Shown piece by piece: positions 1-6,630 of a stretch of DNA of 15,984 nt. Origin of the DNA: JBDKTK01 sp039680225. Its GTDB lineage: Bacteria > Desulfobacterota > Syntrophia > Syntrophales > UBA4778. The DNA lies in NCBI GenBank assembly GCA_039680225.1, contig JBDKTK010000001.1, positions 1-15,984 on the forward strand, given 5' to 3'. Position numbers and translations under genes: made by a program. The stretch's first letter is position 1; each line of letters begins with the position of its first letter. Under the pieces are notes generated by a model, which was not told the origin of the DNA, did no database searches, and worked only from the letters and a program-made list of their open reading frames with translations.

Positions 1-81
1 ATCAGCCGGTTCCGGAAACTGCGCTACAGCGTTGACGGCGAGGTGGGGAACGTAGGGAGGGTAAGGATTACTCAACGGTAA
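1..81 (+). CDS. Possible C-terminal tail of a Crp/Fnr-type regulator (partial)
   Basis: Frame 1 is open from the window edge to a TAA at 79-81, giving 26 residues. It begins ISRFRKLRY and ends GRVRITQR. This resembles the end of the winged-helix DNA-binding domain of Crp/Fnr regulators, where an LSRFRKxG recognition-helix end is followed by a beta wing of the type GRRIRI. Only this short tail is visible, so the family call rests on one motif and could be wrong. It lies just upstream of an integrase remnant and may be part of the same decayed accessory region. Confidence 0.3.
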   Translation: MSRFRKLRYSVDGEVGNVGRVRITQR

Positions 82-154
82 ATCAGATATCTTTGAGATG
101 GGAGGTACGGTTCGGGCAAGGGTTGGCAAACTAACAACCTTTTAGGAGATTCCG

Positions 155-482
155 ATGGCCTCCTTCAACTCCAAAATTGCGAACATCCTTTTACACTACC
201 CTTGTAAGGCGGCTGGTCTCAAAGGCAGGCTCTTCCATGATTTTCGCCGTACGGCTGTCCGCACCATGATAGGCGGCGGTACCGGAGAGGGTAGCAATGA
301 ATATCTCCGGACACAAGACCCGTTCGATCTTTGACCGGTACAATATCGTGAATGAAGAGGACTTGCGGAGTGCTGCAGAGAAGGCCAGTCGGTTGCACGA
401 GGAGGAGCGGAATCTGCATGGGCACAATTTGGGCACTATCGTGGAGATATCAACAAAAAAGGACTCAGCCAACACGGGATAA
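155..482 (+). pseudogene. Frameshifted C-terminal remnant of a tyrosine recombinase (phage/island integrase)
   Basis: Two overlapping frames together spell the end of a tyrosine integrase. Frame one (from ATG 155, after AGGAG at 143-147, to TGA 332-334) contains KAAGLKGRLFHDFRRTAVRTM, split here as KAAGLKGRLF then HDFRRTAVRTM, which carries the catalytic box H-x-x-R. A second frame, entered near 280 and ending at TAA 480-482, continues with PERVAMNISGHKTRSIF and DRYNIVNEEDL, carrying the downstream His and the nucleophilic Tyr. The shift falls inside the glycine-rich run around 275-285, where a one- or two-base indel restores a normal RAxVPERVAM junction. The N-terminal two thirds of a normal integrase are missing. 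The reading frame ends 15 bases from the 3' end of tRNA-Lys, a classical integration target. I call it a dead gene. Confidence 0.8.
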
Positions 483-492
483 GCCCTTTTTT
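455..492 (-). terminator. Intrinsic terminator of tRNA-Lys
   Basis: In minus-strand RNA, AAAAAAGGGCUUA and UGAGUCCUUUUUU form a 13-pair stem with two G-U wobbles around a 12-base loop and end in a U tract. In plus-strand RNA the same positions give two A-C mismatches, so the structure favours termination of minus transcription, that is of the tRNA. It overlaps the stop codon of the integrase remnant. Confidence 0.65.
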
Positions 493-496
493 ATAC

Positions 497-573
497 TGGT
501 GGGTCGTAGGAGATTTGAACTCCTGACCAACGGATTAAAAGTCCGCTGCTCTACCGAACTGAGCTAACGACCC
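497..573 (-). tRNA. tRNA-Lys (anticodon UUU)
   Basis: The minus strand folds as a complete tRNA. The acceptor GGGTCGT (573-567) pairs with ACGACCC (507-501). The D arm is GCTC/GAGC, the anticodon stem GCGGA/TCCGT with loop CTTTTAA gives anticodon TTT, and the T arm is AGGAG-TTCAAAT-CTCCT. Discriminator A at 500 and an encoded CCA (499-497) complete it, 77 nt in all. It decodes AAA/AAG lysine codons. An integrase remnant abuts its 3' end, consistent with use as an attachment site. Confidence 0.97.
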
Positions 574-593
574 TTGGTTTTAAAAGAAGGTGC

Positions 594-622
594 GTTTTAA
601 CAACAACCTCCTGCGCTGTCAA
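594..622 (-). promoter_or_regulatory. Sigma-70-type promoter of tRNA-Lys
   Basis: On the minus strand TTGACA (622-617) is followed after exactly 17 bases by TAAAAC (599-594), about 20 bases upstream of the mature tRNA 5' end at 573. The -35 is a perfect consensus match. This gives the tRNA its own start site, independent of readthrough from purA. Confidence 0.7.
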
Positions 623-636
623 GACAAAAAGCCCTT

Positions 637-1938
637 TTACATGCCCCGGAGGGGGTTTTTCAGGACTATTGTTTCTTCCCGCCCCGAGCCGACGGAAACC
701 AGGATGATCTCGACTCCCGAAAGCTGGCTGATCCTGTCAAGGTACTTCCTCGTATTGGCCGGCAGAGACTTGAGCTCGCGGGCCGTGGAGATGTCCTCCG
801 ACCACCCGTCGAGTTCCTCATAGACCGGCTCGCATTTCGCCAGGACCTTGAGGTCGGACGGGACGGCATTCGTGATGAGTTCTCCTCCCACGCGATAGCC
901 TGTACAGATTTTAATCTTATCAAGACCGGTGAGGACGTCAAGTTTCGTCAGTGATAATCCGGTGATCCCGGAAAGCCTGACCGACTGCCGGATCATTACC
1001 ATGTCGAGCCAGCCGCACCGGCGTTTCCGGCCCGTGGTGGCTCCGTATTCGTGGCCGACCTTCTGGATTCTTTCCCCGATTTCGTCCGTGAGTTCCGTGA
1101 CAAAGGGGCCTCCGCCGACTCTCGTCGTATATGCCTTGATAATGCCGACGACGGCTTGGATCTGGGTGGGCCCGAAACCCGAGCCGCAGCAGGCGCTGCC
1201 CGCTATCGTGCTGGACGAGGTGACAAACGGGTATGTCCCGTGGTCGATGTCGAGGTGGGACCCCTGGGCGCCCTCGAAGAGGATCCTTCTGCCCTTTTTC
1301 AGCTCCTCGTCTATTATAAGAGAGGTATCTGCAATGTAGGGGCGCAGGCGCTCGCCGTAATCGCTGTATTCCTTGTAGATCGCATCGAAGTCGACGGGCT
1401 CTTCCTTGAAGAACTGGGTGAGCATGAAGTTCTTCTCCTCCACGTTCCTGCGGAGGCGTTCGCTGAGCAGTTCTTTATCGAGCAGGTCGATGGCCCTGAT
1501 TCCGCACCGTCCAACCTTGTCCTCGTAAGCGGGCCCGATCCCCCGGCCCGTCGTCCCGATCTTGCCCGCGCCCTTTTTAGCTTCCCGGGCGGTATCGATC
1601 CGGCGGTGGTACGGCATGATGAGATGCGCGTCCTGGCTCAGGTAGAGCTTCGTCTTCGCGGGAAAGAGTTTTCTTTCCTTGAGATGGTCGATCTCCTCCA
1701 GCAGGACCTTCGGGTCTACAACTACCCCGTTGCCGATGACGCAGATCTTGCCCTCGTGAAGGATTCCGGACGGGATGATGTGCAGGATTGTCTGCACCCC
1801 TTTGACCACGAGGGTGTGCCCCGCGTTATTGCCGCCCTGGAACCGGACTATCACGTTTGCGTCCTGTGAATACAGGTCGACTATCTTCCCCTTGCCTTCA
1901 TCACCCCACTGGGTGCCGACCACGACTACATTGGCCAT
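637..1938 (-). CDS. purA: Adenylosuccinate synthetase
   Basis: Cytosolic enzyme joining IMP and aspartate with GTP hydrolysis to form adenylosuccinate, the first committed step from IMP to AMP. The 433-residue protein has the family's normal length. It shows the P-loop GTQWGDEGKGK at residues 8-18 (catalytic Asp13), the NAGHT motif near residue 40 (catalytic His), the LDIDHGTYPFVTSS block, and TTGRKRRCGWLD in the nucleotide-binding C-terminal half. The ATG at 1938 follows AGAGGA a few bases upstream, and only 15 bases separate it from the serA stop, so it is the last gene of the serC-serA-purA operon. Placing a purine enzyme after two serine genes is reasonable because serine supplies glycine and one-carbon units to purine synthesis, though that link is inference. 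Confidence 0.97.
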   Translation of the reverse strand: MANVVVVGTQWGDEGKGKIVDLYSQDANVIVRFQGGNNAGHTLVVKGVQTILHIIPSGILHEGKICVIGNGVVVDPKVLLEEIDHLKERKLFPAKTKLYLSQDAHLIMPYHRRIDTAREAKKGAGKIGTTGRGIGPAYEDKVGRCGIRAIDLLDKELLSERLRRNVEEKNFMLTQFFKEEPVDFDAIYKEYSDYGERLRPYIADTSLIIDEELKKGRRILFEGAQGSHLDIDHGTYPFVTSSSTIAGSACCGSGFGPTQIQAVVGIIKAYTTRVGGGPFVTELTDEIGERIQKVGHEYGATTGRKRRCGWLDMVMIRQSVRLSGITGLSLTKLDVLTGLDKIKICTGYRVGGELITNAVPSDLKVLAKCEPVYEELDGWSEDISTARELKSLPANTRKYLDRISQLSGVEIILVSVGSGREETIVLKNPLRGM

Positions 1939-1953
1939 TTCATTCCTCTCTTC

Positions 1954-3534
1954 TTAAATCTCGACTTGTACTACTGAAATTACGTTCGGCAAAGCCCTGA
2001 GCTGTCCCAGGACATCGTCGGGCACGGAGCTGTCCGTGCTCAGCACCACCAGTGCCTGCCCGTCCACCTGCTGCCTGCTCAACTGCAGCCTGGCTATATT
2101 GATATGGTTGTTCCCCAGTGTATGCCCGAGGTTCCCGATGACGCCCGGCTTGTCGAAGTTGTAAAGGACAAGCATGTTGCCTTCCGGTATCGCTTCGAGC
2201 GTGAACTTGTCGATCCGCACGATCCTGGGGTCCTGCCTGCCGAAAATCGCGCCCGCCGTATAGCTCTTCTCCCTGGTGGTTGTGACCGTGAGAGAGATCA
2301 TGTTCGTGAAGTCCTCGATGGTGCTGCTCCGGGACTCGATTACCTTGATCCCGCGCTCCTTGGCGATGATCGGGGCGTTGATGAAATTAACGGTCTCCTT
2401 CAGAATGGGGGTGAGCAATCCCTTGAGCAGCGCGATCGTGATCGGCGCCACCTGGTTGTTGAGGATTTCGCCGCTGTACTCGACATTGACTTCCTTCACT
2501 CCGCCCTGGGCAAGCTGCGCCTGGAATTTGCCGAGCTTTTCCGCAAGCACCAAATACGGCTTGATGTTTGCCAGCAGCTCCGCGCTGATGGAGGGGAAAT
2601 TTACGGCATTGCGGATTTCGCCCTTGGTGAGGAAATCGACGATCTGCTCGGCGATGGCGATGGCGACGTTGCGCTGGGCCTCGTCGGTCGAGGCGCCCAG
2701 GTGCGGCGTGCAGATCACCTGCTCGAGTTCGACAAGCGCCTTGTTCTTGGTCGGCTCTTCCTCGAACACGTCGAGCGCCGCTCCCGCGACCTTGCCCGAT
2801 ACGATGGCGTCGTAAAGATCGCTTTCCACGATAATGCCGCCCCTGGCGCAGTTGATTATGTATACGCCGTCGCGCATTTTCCCGAATGCCGCCTTATTGA
2901 TGATGCCCCTGGTTTCCTTGGTCATGGGCGTGTGGACGGAAATAAAATGCGATCTCCTGTAAAGCTCGTCGAGCGTGACAAGGGTGATCCCCATTTTCTC
3001 GGCCACTTCGGGAGAGATGAACGGGTCGTAAGCGATGACGTGCATTTTGAGCCCCAGGGCCCTGTCCGCCACTATGGACCCCACCCGGCCGATCCCGACG
3101 ATGCCGAGAGTTTTGTTATAGACCTCGTGGCCCATGAATTTATTCTTTTCCCATTTGCCGCCCTTCATCGAAGCGGTCGCCTGGGGGATTTTCCTCGTGA
3201 GCGCCAGCATCATGGCGATCGCGTGCTCGCCCGTGGTGATCGTGTTCCCGCCGGGGGTGTTCATGACCACGATGCCCCGCTTGCTGGCGGCCGGCGCGTC
3301 GACGTTGTCGAGGCCTATCCCGGCCCTGCCGATGACCTTCAGGTTGTCTGCCTTCTCGATTATATCCTTTGTGACTTTTGTGGCGCTGCGGATCGCAAGG
3401 CCGTCATATTCGCCGATGACCCCCTTGAGTTCGTCGGGGGTAAGATTTGTGATTACATCAACTTCTATTCCAGGCGCGTTCCGGAATATCTGGATTCCTT
3501 CTTCGGCCAGTGTATCGCTAACAAGAACCTTCAT
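1954..3534 (-). CDS. serA: D-3-phosphoglycerate dehydrogenase
   Basis: NAD-dependent oxidation of 3-phosphoglycerate to 3-phosphohydroxypyruvate, the entry step of serine biosynthesis. The 526 residues match the long (type I) form: substrate-binding and Rossmann domains, then an intervening ASB domain and a C-terminal ACT domain (about the last 75 residues, beginning near LVLYNFDKPGVIGNLG) that normally senses serine. Visible motifs are GRAGIGLDNVD, the dinucleotide fold GIVGIGRVGS, catalytic Arg in NCARGGII, Glu in DVFEEEP and His in CTPHLGAST. The gene follows serC by 28 bases and precedes purA by 15, so one transcript is likely. The ACT domain implies allosteric control of the protein by serine, from family knowledge. 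Confidence 0.97.
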   Translation of the reverse strand: MKVLVSDTLAEEGIQIFRNAPGIEVDVITNLTPDELKGVIGEYDGLAIRSATKVTKDIIEKADNLKVIGRAGIGLDNVDAPAASKRGIVVMNTPGGNTITTGEHAIAMMLALTRKIPQATASMKGGKWEKNKFMGHEVYNKTLGIVGIGRVGSIVADRALGLKMHVIAYDPFISPEVAEKMGITLVTLDELYRRSHFISVHTPMTKETRGIINKAAFGKMRDGVYIINCARGGIIVESDLYDAIVSGKVAGAALDVFEEEPTKNKALVELEQVICTPHLGASTDEAQRNVAIAIAEQIVDFLTKGEIRNAVNFPSISAELLANIKPYLVLAEKLGKFQAQLAQGGVKEVNVEYSGEILNNQVAPITIALLKGLLTPILKETVNFINAPIIAKERGIKVIESRSSTIEDFTNMISLTVTTTREKSYTAGAIFGRQDPRIVRIDKFTLEAIPEGNMLVLYNFDKPGVIGNLGHTLGNNHINIARLQLSRQQVDGQALVVLSTDSSVPDDVLGQLRALPNVISVVQVEI

Positions 3535-3562
3535 AATATCCTCCGCTGTAATTCGAGATGAC

Positions 3563-4690
3563 TCAGATCTCCTGCACTTTCCTGAGATATGTTTCTTCCA
3601 ATGCGCCCAAAGCCTGCCTGAGGCTCTCGGGGTCGATCGTGGGACCGCACCAGAACCGGTAGCCCGGGGGCGCGTCCTTGTACGAGTTTATGTCGTGGGC
3701 TATTCCCTTTTTGCTCAACTCGCCCGAGATCCCCTTGAGGAATGCCGATTGGGCATCTGTCGCGAGGGCTTTGAACTTTTCCGAGACAACGCTCAGACAC
3801 ACGGATGTGTTGGAGCGGGTCTCAGGGGTGCGGGCGAGAAATTCTATCCAATCCGTCCTGGCAACCCAGCCCTCCACCATTTTCAGGTTCAGCCTGCTCC
3901 GGGCGATCAGGCCCTGAAGCCCGATCTGCTCGGCCCAGGTGAGGGCGTCGAGATAGTCCTCCACGCAGATCATGGAGGGCGTGTTGATAGTATCGCCTTC
4001 AAAAATGGCCTTGTCGACCTTGCCGTTTTTCTTCATCCGGAACACCTTCGGCAGCGGCCAGGGAGGATCGTATGTCTCAATCCTTTTCATCGCCCGCGGG
4101 CTCATTACGAGGACGCCGTGGGCCGCCTCGCCGCCCAGGCACTTCTGCCAGGAGTAGGTGAGGACGTCGATTTTGGACCAGTCGATATCCATTGCGAAGA
4201 CTGCGCTTGTGGCGTCGCACATGGAGAGCCCCTCCCGTTCGGCCGGGACCCAGTCCCAGTTGGGCAGCTTGACGCCGCTCGTCGTCCCGTTGGCGACAAA
4301 GACGACATCGCCCGACCAGTCAATTGAATCGAGCGCCGGGATCTCGCCGTATTCGGCTTTCAGGATTTTGGGGTTGAGTTTAAGCTGCTTCTGGATGTCG
4401 GTTGCCCAGCCCTGGCTGAAACTCTCCCACACCAGGACGGTTATCGGCTTGGGGCCGAGCATGGTCCACATTGCCGCTTCAAAGGCGCCGGTATCGGAAC
4501 CGGGAAAGATCCCCAGGATGTAATCATCCGGAATTCCCAATAGTTTTTTGCTTCTGGTAATGGCCTCGGCAAGTCTGGCCTTCCCGGGGTCCGAACGGTG
4601 GGAACGGCCGACCAGGGCGTTTTTCAGAGTCTCAAGCGACCAGCCAGGCCTCTTGCTGCAGGGCCCGGAACTGAAATTTGGATTGTGCAT
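3563..4690 (-). CDS. serC: Phosphoserine aminotransferase, alphaproteobacterial/archaeal type
   Basis: PLP-dependent transfer of the amino group from glutamate to 3-phosphohydroxypyruvate, giving phosphoserine; it acts directly after SerA. The 375-residue protein starts NFSSGPCSKRPGWSL and continues with GRSHRS, the signature of the second SerC family (TIGR01365-like) rather than the E. coli type. The probable PLP lysine is K183 in TYSWQKCLGGEAAHG, with the cofactor-ring Asp at 159 in the CDATSAVF block. The ATG at 4690 is preceded by AGAGGA at a normal distance. It is the first gene of the operon with serA and purA. I see no serB in the window. A different class V aminotransferase is conceivable, but the serA neighbour makes SerC by far the best call. 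Confidence 0.93.
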   Translation of the reverse strand: MHNPNFSSGPCSKRPGWSLETLKNALVGRSHRSDPGKARLAEAITRSKKLLGIPDDYILGIFPGSDTGAFEAAMWTMLGPKPITVLVWESFSQGWATDIQKQLKLNPKILKAEYGEIPALDSIDWSGDVVFVANGTTSGVKLPNWDWVPAEREGLSMCDATSAVFAMDIDWSKIDVLTYSWQKCLGGEAAHGVLVMSPRAMKRIETYDPPWPLPKVFRMKKNGKVDKAIFEGDTINTPSMICVEDYLDALTWAEQIGLQGLIARSRLNLKMVEGWVARTDWIEFLARTPETRSNTSVCLSVVSEKFKALATDAQSAFLKGISGELSKKGIAHDINSYKDAPPGYRFWCGPTIDPESLRQALGALEETYLRKVQEI

Positions 4691-4727
4691 AGGTTTTCCT
4701 CTTTTATTTATTCAACCCGAACGCAAA

Positions 4728-4756
4728 AACTTATCAGAACACGGATTTTTACTCAA
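4728..4756 (-). promoter_or_regulatory. Candidate promoter of serC-serA-purA
   Basis: Minus-strand TTGAGT (4756-4751) and TAAGTT (4733-4728) are separated by 17 bases and lie about 40 bases upstream of the serC start. The -35 is good but the -10 matches only half the consensus, so this is tentative. Confidence 0.3.
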
Positions 4757-4884
4757 GAATTTTTGGAAAGGCGCTCCGGCGGGTAAATGACCGGAGGAGA
4801 GACACTTTTCTCGCTCGCAGGGGCGCGTATCGCCCAACATCTGATCTTCCCTCCCCTGGTGGGAGGGATTGAGGGAGGGCGTAG

Positions 4885-4962
4885 AACCTGGATTCCCGCT
4901 TTCGCGGGAATGACCCCGTTTGTCTCGACTCGTCATTCCCGGCTTGACCGGGAATCCAGGTT
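4885..4962. repeat. Composite palindromic repeat (REP/dRS3-like) in the serC-radA intergenic region
   Basis: Perfect 14-base inverted repeats AACCTGGATTCCCG (4885-4898) and CGGGAATCCAGGTT (4949-4962) bound the element. Inside are two smaller palindromes of the form ATTCCC-N8-GGGAAT (4892-4911) and ATTCCC-N9-GGGAAT (4935-4955), so it can fold as one long or two short hairpins. Six T follow the right end on the plus strand. The motif matches the ATTCCC(N8)GGGAAT pattern known as dRS3 in Neisseria and widespread in other genomes as dispersed repeats. A pyrimidine/purine-rich stretch with CCTCCC and GAGGGAGGG lies just left (4847-4880). The rest of the 384-base gap between serC and radA holds only candidate promoters. 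Confidence 0.8.
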
Positions 4963-5026
4963 TTTTCTGGCCCCCTGCTTTCGCAGAGGTGACATTTTCA
5001 TGGGTCCCCGTCATTGCAGATTCCAT

Positions 5027-5053
5027 TTGACGGCCCGGGTAAAAACCTATAGT
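5027..5053 (+). promoter_or_regulatory. Candidate promoter of radA
   Basis: TTGACG (5027-5032) and TATAGT (5048-5053) resemble -35 and -10 boxes, but the spacer is only 15 bases and the start codon follows within about 20 bases. Tentative. Confidence 0.3.
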
Positions 5054-5074
5054 TTCCCGCCAGAAGGACGACTC

Positions 5075-6439
5075 ATGGGCACACCGCGGGAAAAAATCAA
5101 GACATCCTTTTTCTGCCGCAACTGCGGCCACCAATCCTCGAAATGGCTGGGTAAATGCCCCTCCTGCAACGAATGGAACCAGTTCTCGGAAGAGGAAATC
5201 CGGGTCTCAGGGCTTCCCTCCGAACTGAGGCTCAACGAACCGCCCGTCTCCATCGACCTTATCGAGGCGGATGAGGGCGAGCGCCTTAAATCGGGGCTTG
5301 CCGAAATGGACCGGGTCCTGGGCGGCGGCATCGTCCCCGGTTCGGCCGTCCTCGTCGGGGGCGACCCGGGCATTGGAAAATCAACCCTGCTGCTGCAGGT
5401 GCTCGAGAGCATCGCACGCAAGGATTTGAAAGTCCTTTACATTACGGGGGAGGAATCGGCCCGCCAGATAAAATTGAGGGGCAAGAGGATCGGGGCCTCT
5501 TCCAGAAACCTGCTCGTCATGGTGGATATCGCGCTTGAAAATATCCTCAAGCAGATAAAGGCGAATAACCCGGAAGCCGTCGTCATCGATTCCATTCAGA
5601 CTATGTACTCATCCACTTTATCTTCGGCGCCCGGCAGTGTGGGGCAGGTGCGCGAAGCCGCGGAACGCCTCATCATCGAGGCCAAGAAATCGGGCATTCC
5701 CATATTCCTGATCGGCCACGTGACAAAGGACGGGTCCATCGCCGGCCCGAAGGTCCTGGAGCACATGGTGGACACTGTCCTTTATTTCGAAGGCGATTCC
5801 GGCCATTCATACCGGATCATCCGGAGCATGAAGAACCGCTACGGCCCCGCCAACGAGATCGGGGTATTTGAAATGCGCGACAGCGGCCTGCGGGAAGTCG
5901 CCTACCCCTCGGAATTCGTCCTTTCCGAACGGCCCGAAGGCGTGCCGGGCACGGTCGTGGTGCCGAGCCTGGAAGGGACCCGGCCCATCCTGGTCGAAGT
6001 GCAGTCCCTCGTGAGCACCACGAGCTTCGGGATGCCCAGGAGGACCGCCATGGGCGTCGACCAGAACCGGGTCGCGCTCCTCGTCGCCGTCCTTGACAAG
6101 ATCTGCGGCCTTCACCTCGGCAACCATGATATTTATATCAAGGTCGCCGGCGGCGTCAGGGTCGACGAGCCCTCCATCGATCTCGGGATTACCGCTTCCA
6201 TTGCATCGAGCTTTCTTGACCGTTCCATTGAGCCGCACACGGTTGTCTTCGGGGAGGTCGGCCTCACGGGCGAGGTCCGGGGGATCAGCCAGATGGAGCT
6301 GAGGATCAAAGAAGCGGAGCGCATGGGCTTTAAAAAATGCATCCTCCCGAAAACGAATGCCCGCAACCTGCCGAAAGTAAAGGATATCACCCTCGTCCAG
6401 GTAGCCCATCTGAGGGAACTGCTGGAAAACCTGTTCTAA
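5075..6439 (+). CDS. radA: DNA repair protein RadA (Sms)
   Basis: RecA-related ATPase that helps process branched recombination intermediates. From ATG 5075 the protein has 454 residues, the usual RadA length. It carries a four-cysteine zinc finger (C14, C17, C28, C31 in CRNCG and CPSCNEW), a Walker A motif GGDPGIGKST (residues 95-104), Walker B VVIDSIQTM (about 169-177), a KNRYG motif at 253-257 (KNRFG in most RadA, so Phe to Tyr) and a C-terminal Lon-protease-like domain. The frame is open further upstream to 4787, but that stretch runs through the palindromic repeat. ATG 5075 has AAGGA (5064-5068) at good spacing and puts the zinc finger at the expected place. It is divergent from serC. 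Confidence 0.96.
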   Translation: MGTPREKIKTSFFCRNCGHQSSKWLGKCPSCNEWNQFSEEEIRVSGLPSELRLNEPPVSIDLIEADEGERLKSGLAEMDRVLGGGIVPGSAVLVGGDPGIGKSTLLLQVLESIARKDLKVLYITGEESARQIKLRGKRIGASSRNLLVMVDIALENILKQIKANNPEAVVIDSIQTMYSSTLSSAPGSVGQVREAAERLIIEAKKSGIPIFLIGHVTKDGSIAGPKVLEHMVDTVLYFEGDSGHSYRIIRSMKNRYGPANEIGVFEMRDSGLREVAYPSEFVLSERPEGVPGTVVVPSLEGTRPILVEVQSLVSTTSFGMPRRTAMGVDQNRVALLVAVLDKICGLHLGNHDIYIKVAGGVRVDEPSIDLGITASIASSFLDRSIEPHTVVFGEVGLTGEVRGISQMELRIKEAERMGFKKCILPKTNARNLPKVKDITLVQVAHLRELLENLF

Positions 6440-6461
6440 ATCCAAATAAGGTCAATTTTCT

Positions 6462-6497
6462 CCGTGCGGGCGGGTCTCAGACCCGCCCCTTGCACGG
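6462..6497. repeat. GC-rich hairpin downstream of radA
   Basis: CCGTGC (6462-6467) pairs with GCACGG (6492-6497), and GGGCGGGTC (6468-6476) pairs with GACCCGCCC (6480-6488) around a TCA loop, with a three-base bulge. No U tract follows on either strand, so it is not a typical intrinsic terminator. It may still mark the 3' end of the radA transcript or be a dispersed palindrome. Confidence 0.6.
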
Positions 6498-6523
6498 GTA
6501 ATAAAGATTATCCTAAATAAAAT

Positions 6524-6552
6524 TTGACATTCGGGCCGGTTCATAATATTAC
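6524..6552 (+). promoter_or_regulatory. Strong sigma-70-type promoter upstream of ychF
   Basis: A perfect TTGACA (6524-6529) is followed after 17 bases by TATTAC (6547-6552). Transcription would begin near 6559, leaving a leader of about 70 bases before the ychF start at 6631. The leader contains a terminator-like hairpin. Confidence 0.65.
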
Positions 6553-6582
6553 GGGCCCGCACCAAAAAAGGCTTTGTCCAAG

Positions 6583-6609
6583 GCCACCTTGCAGGTGGCT
6601 TTTTCTTTT
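6583..6609 (+). terminator. Intrinsic terminator in the ychF leader, possible attenuator
   Basis: GCCACC (6583-6588), loop TTGCA and GGTGGC (6594-6599) are followed by TTTTTCTTTT. It lies between a strong promoter and the ychF ribosome binding site. An alternative hairpin GGCTTT/AAGGCC (6570-6575 with 6580-6585, loop GTCC) overlaps its left arm and could compete with it. It may instead only terminate upstream transcription or define a short RNA of about 50 nt. Confidence 0.7.
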
Positions 6610-6630
6610 ATGTTTCGGAGGTTTACAGAA

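Noticed and set aside
82..154. GGTACGGTTCGGG at 107-119 resembles the 3' half of a group II intron domain V.
   Set aside because: The matching 5' half (a GAGCCGTA-like strand about 30 bases upstream) is not present, and no reverse-transcriptase sequence is visible.
640..662. CCCCGGAGGGGG followed by five T as a plus-strand terminator.
   Set aside because: It lies inside the 3' end of purA, on the opposite strand, with no plus-strand gene to terminate and only a three- to four-base stem.
1051..1869. Long 272-codon plus-strand frame opposite purA, and the 485-codon frame opposite serA (2104-3561).
   Set aside because: They are antisense shadows of well-conserved genes in GC-rich DNA, with no recognisable domains or independent ribosome binding sites.
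4787..5074. N-terminal extension of the radA frame to ATG 4787.
   Set aside because: It reads through the palindromic repeat, lacks RadA homology, and ATG 5075 has a ribosome binding site and gives the normal RadA length and zinc-finger position.
6574..6630. Upstream TTG start adding 19 residues to YchF.
   Set aside because: It would translate the terminator hairpin, and the family N-terminus (KIGLIGLPN) begins at ATG 6631 with a good Shine-Dalgarno.
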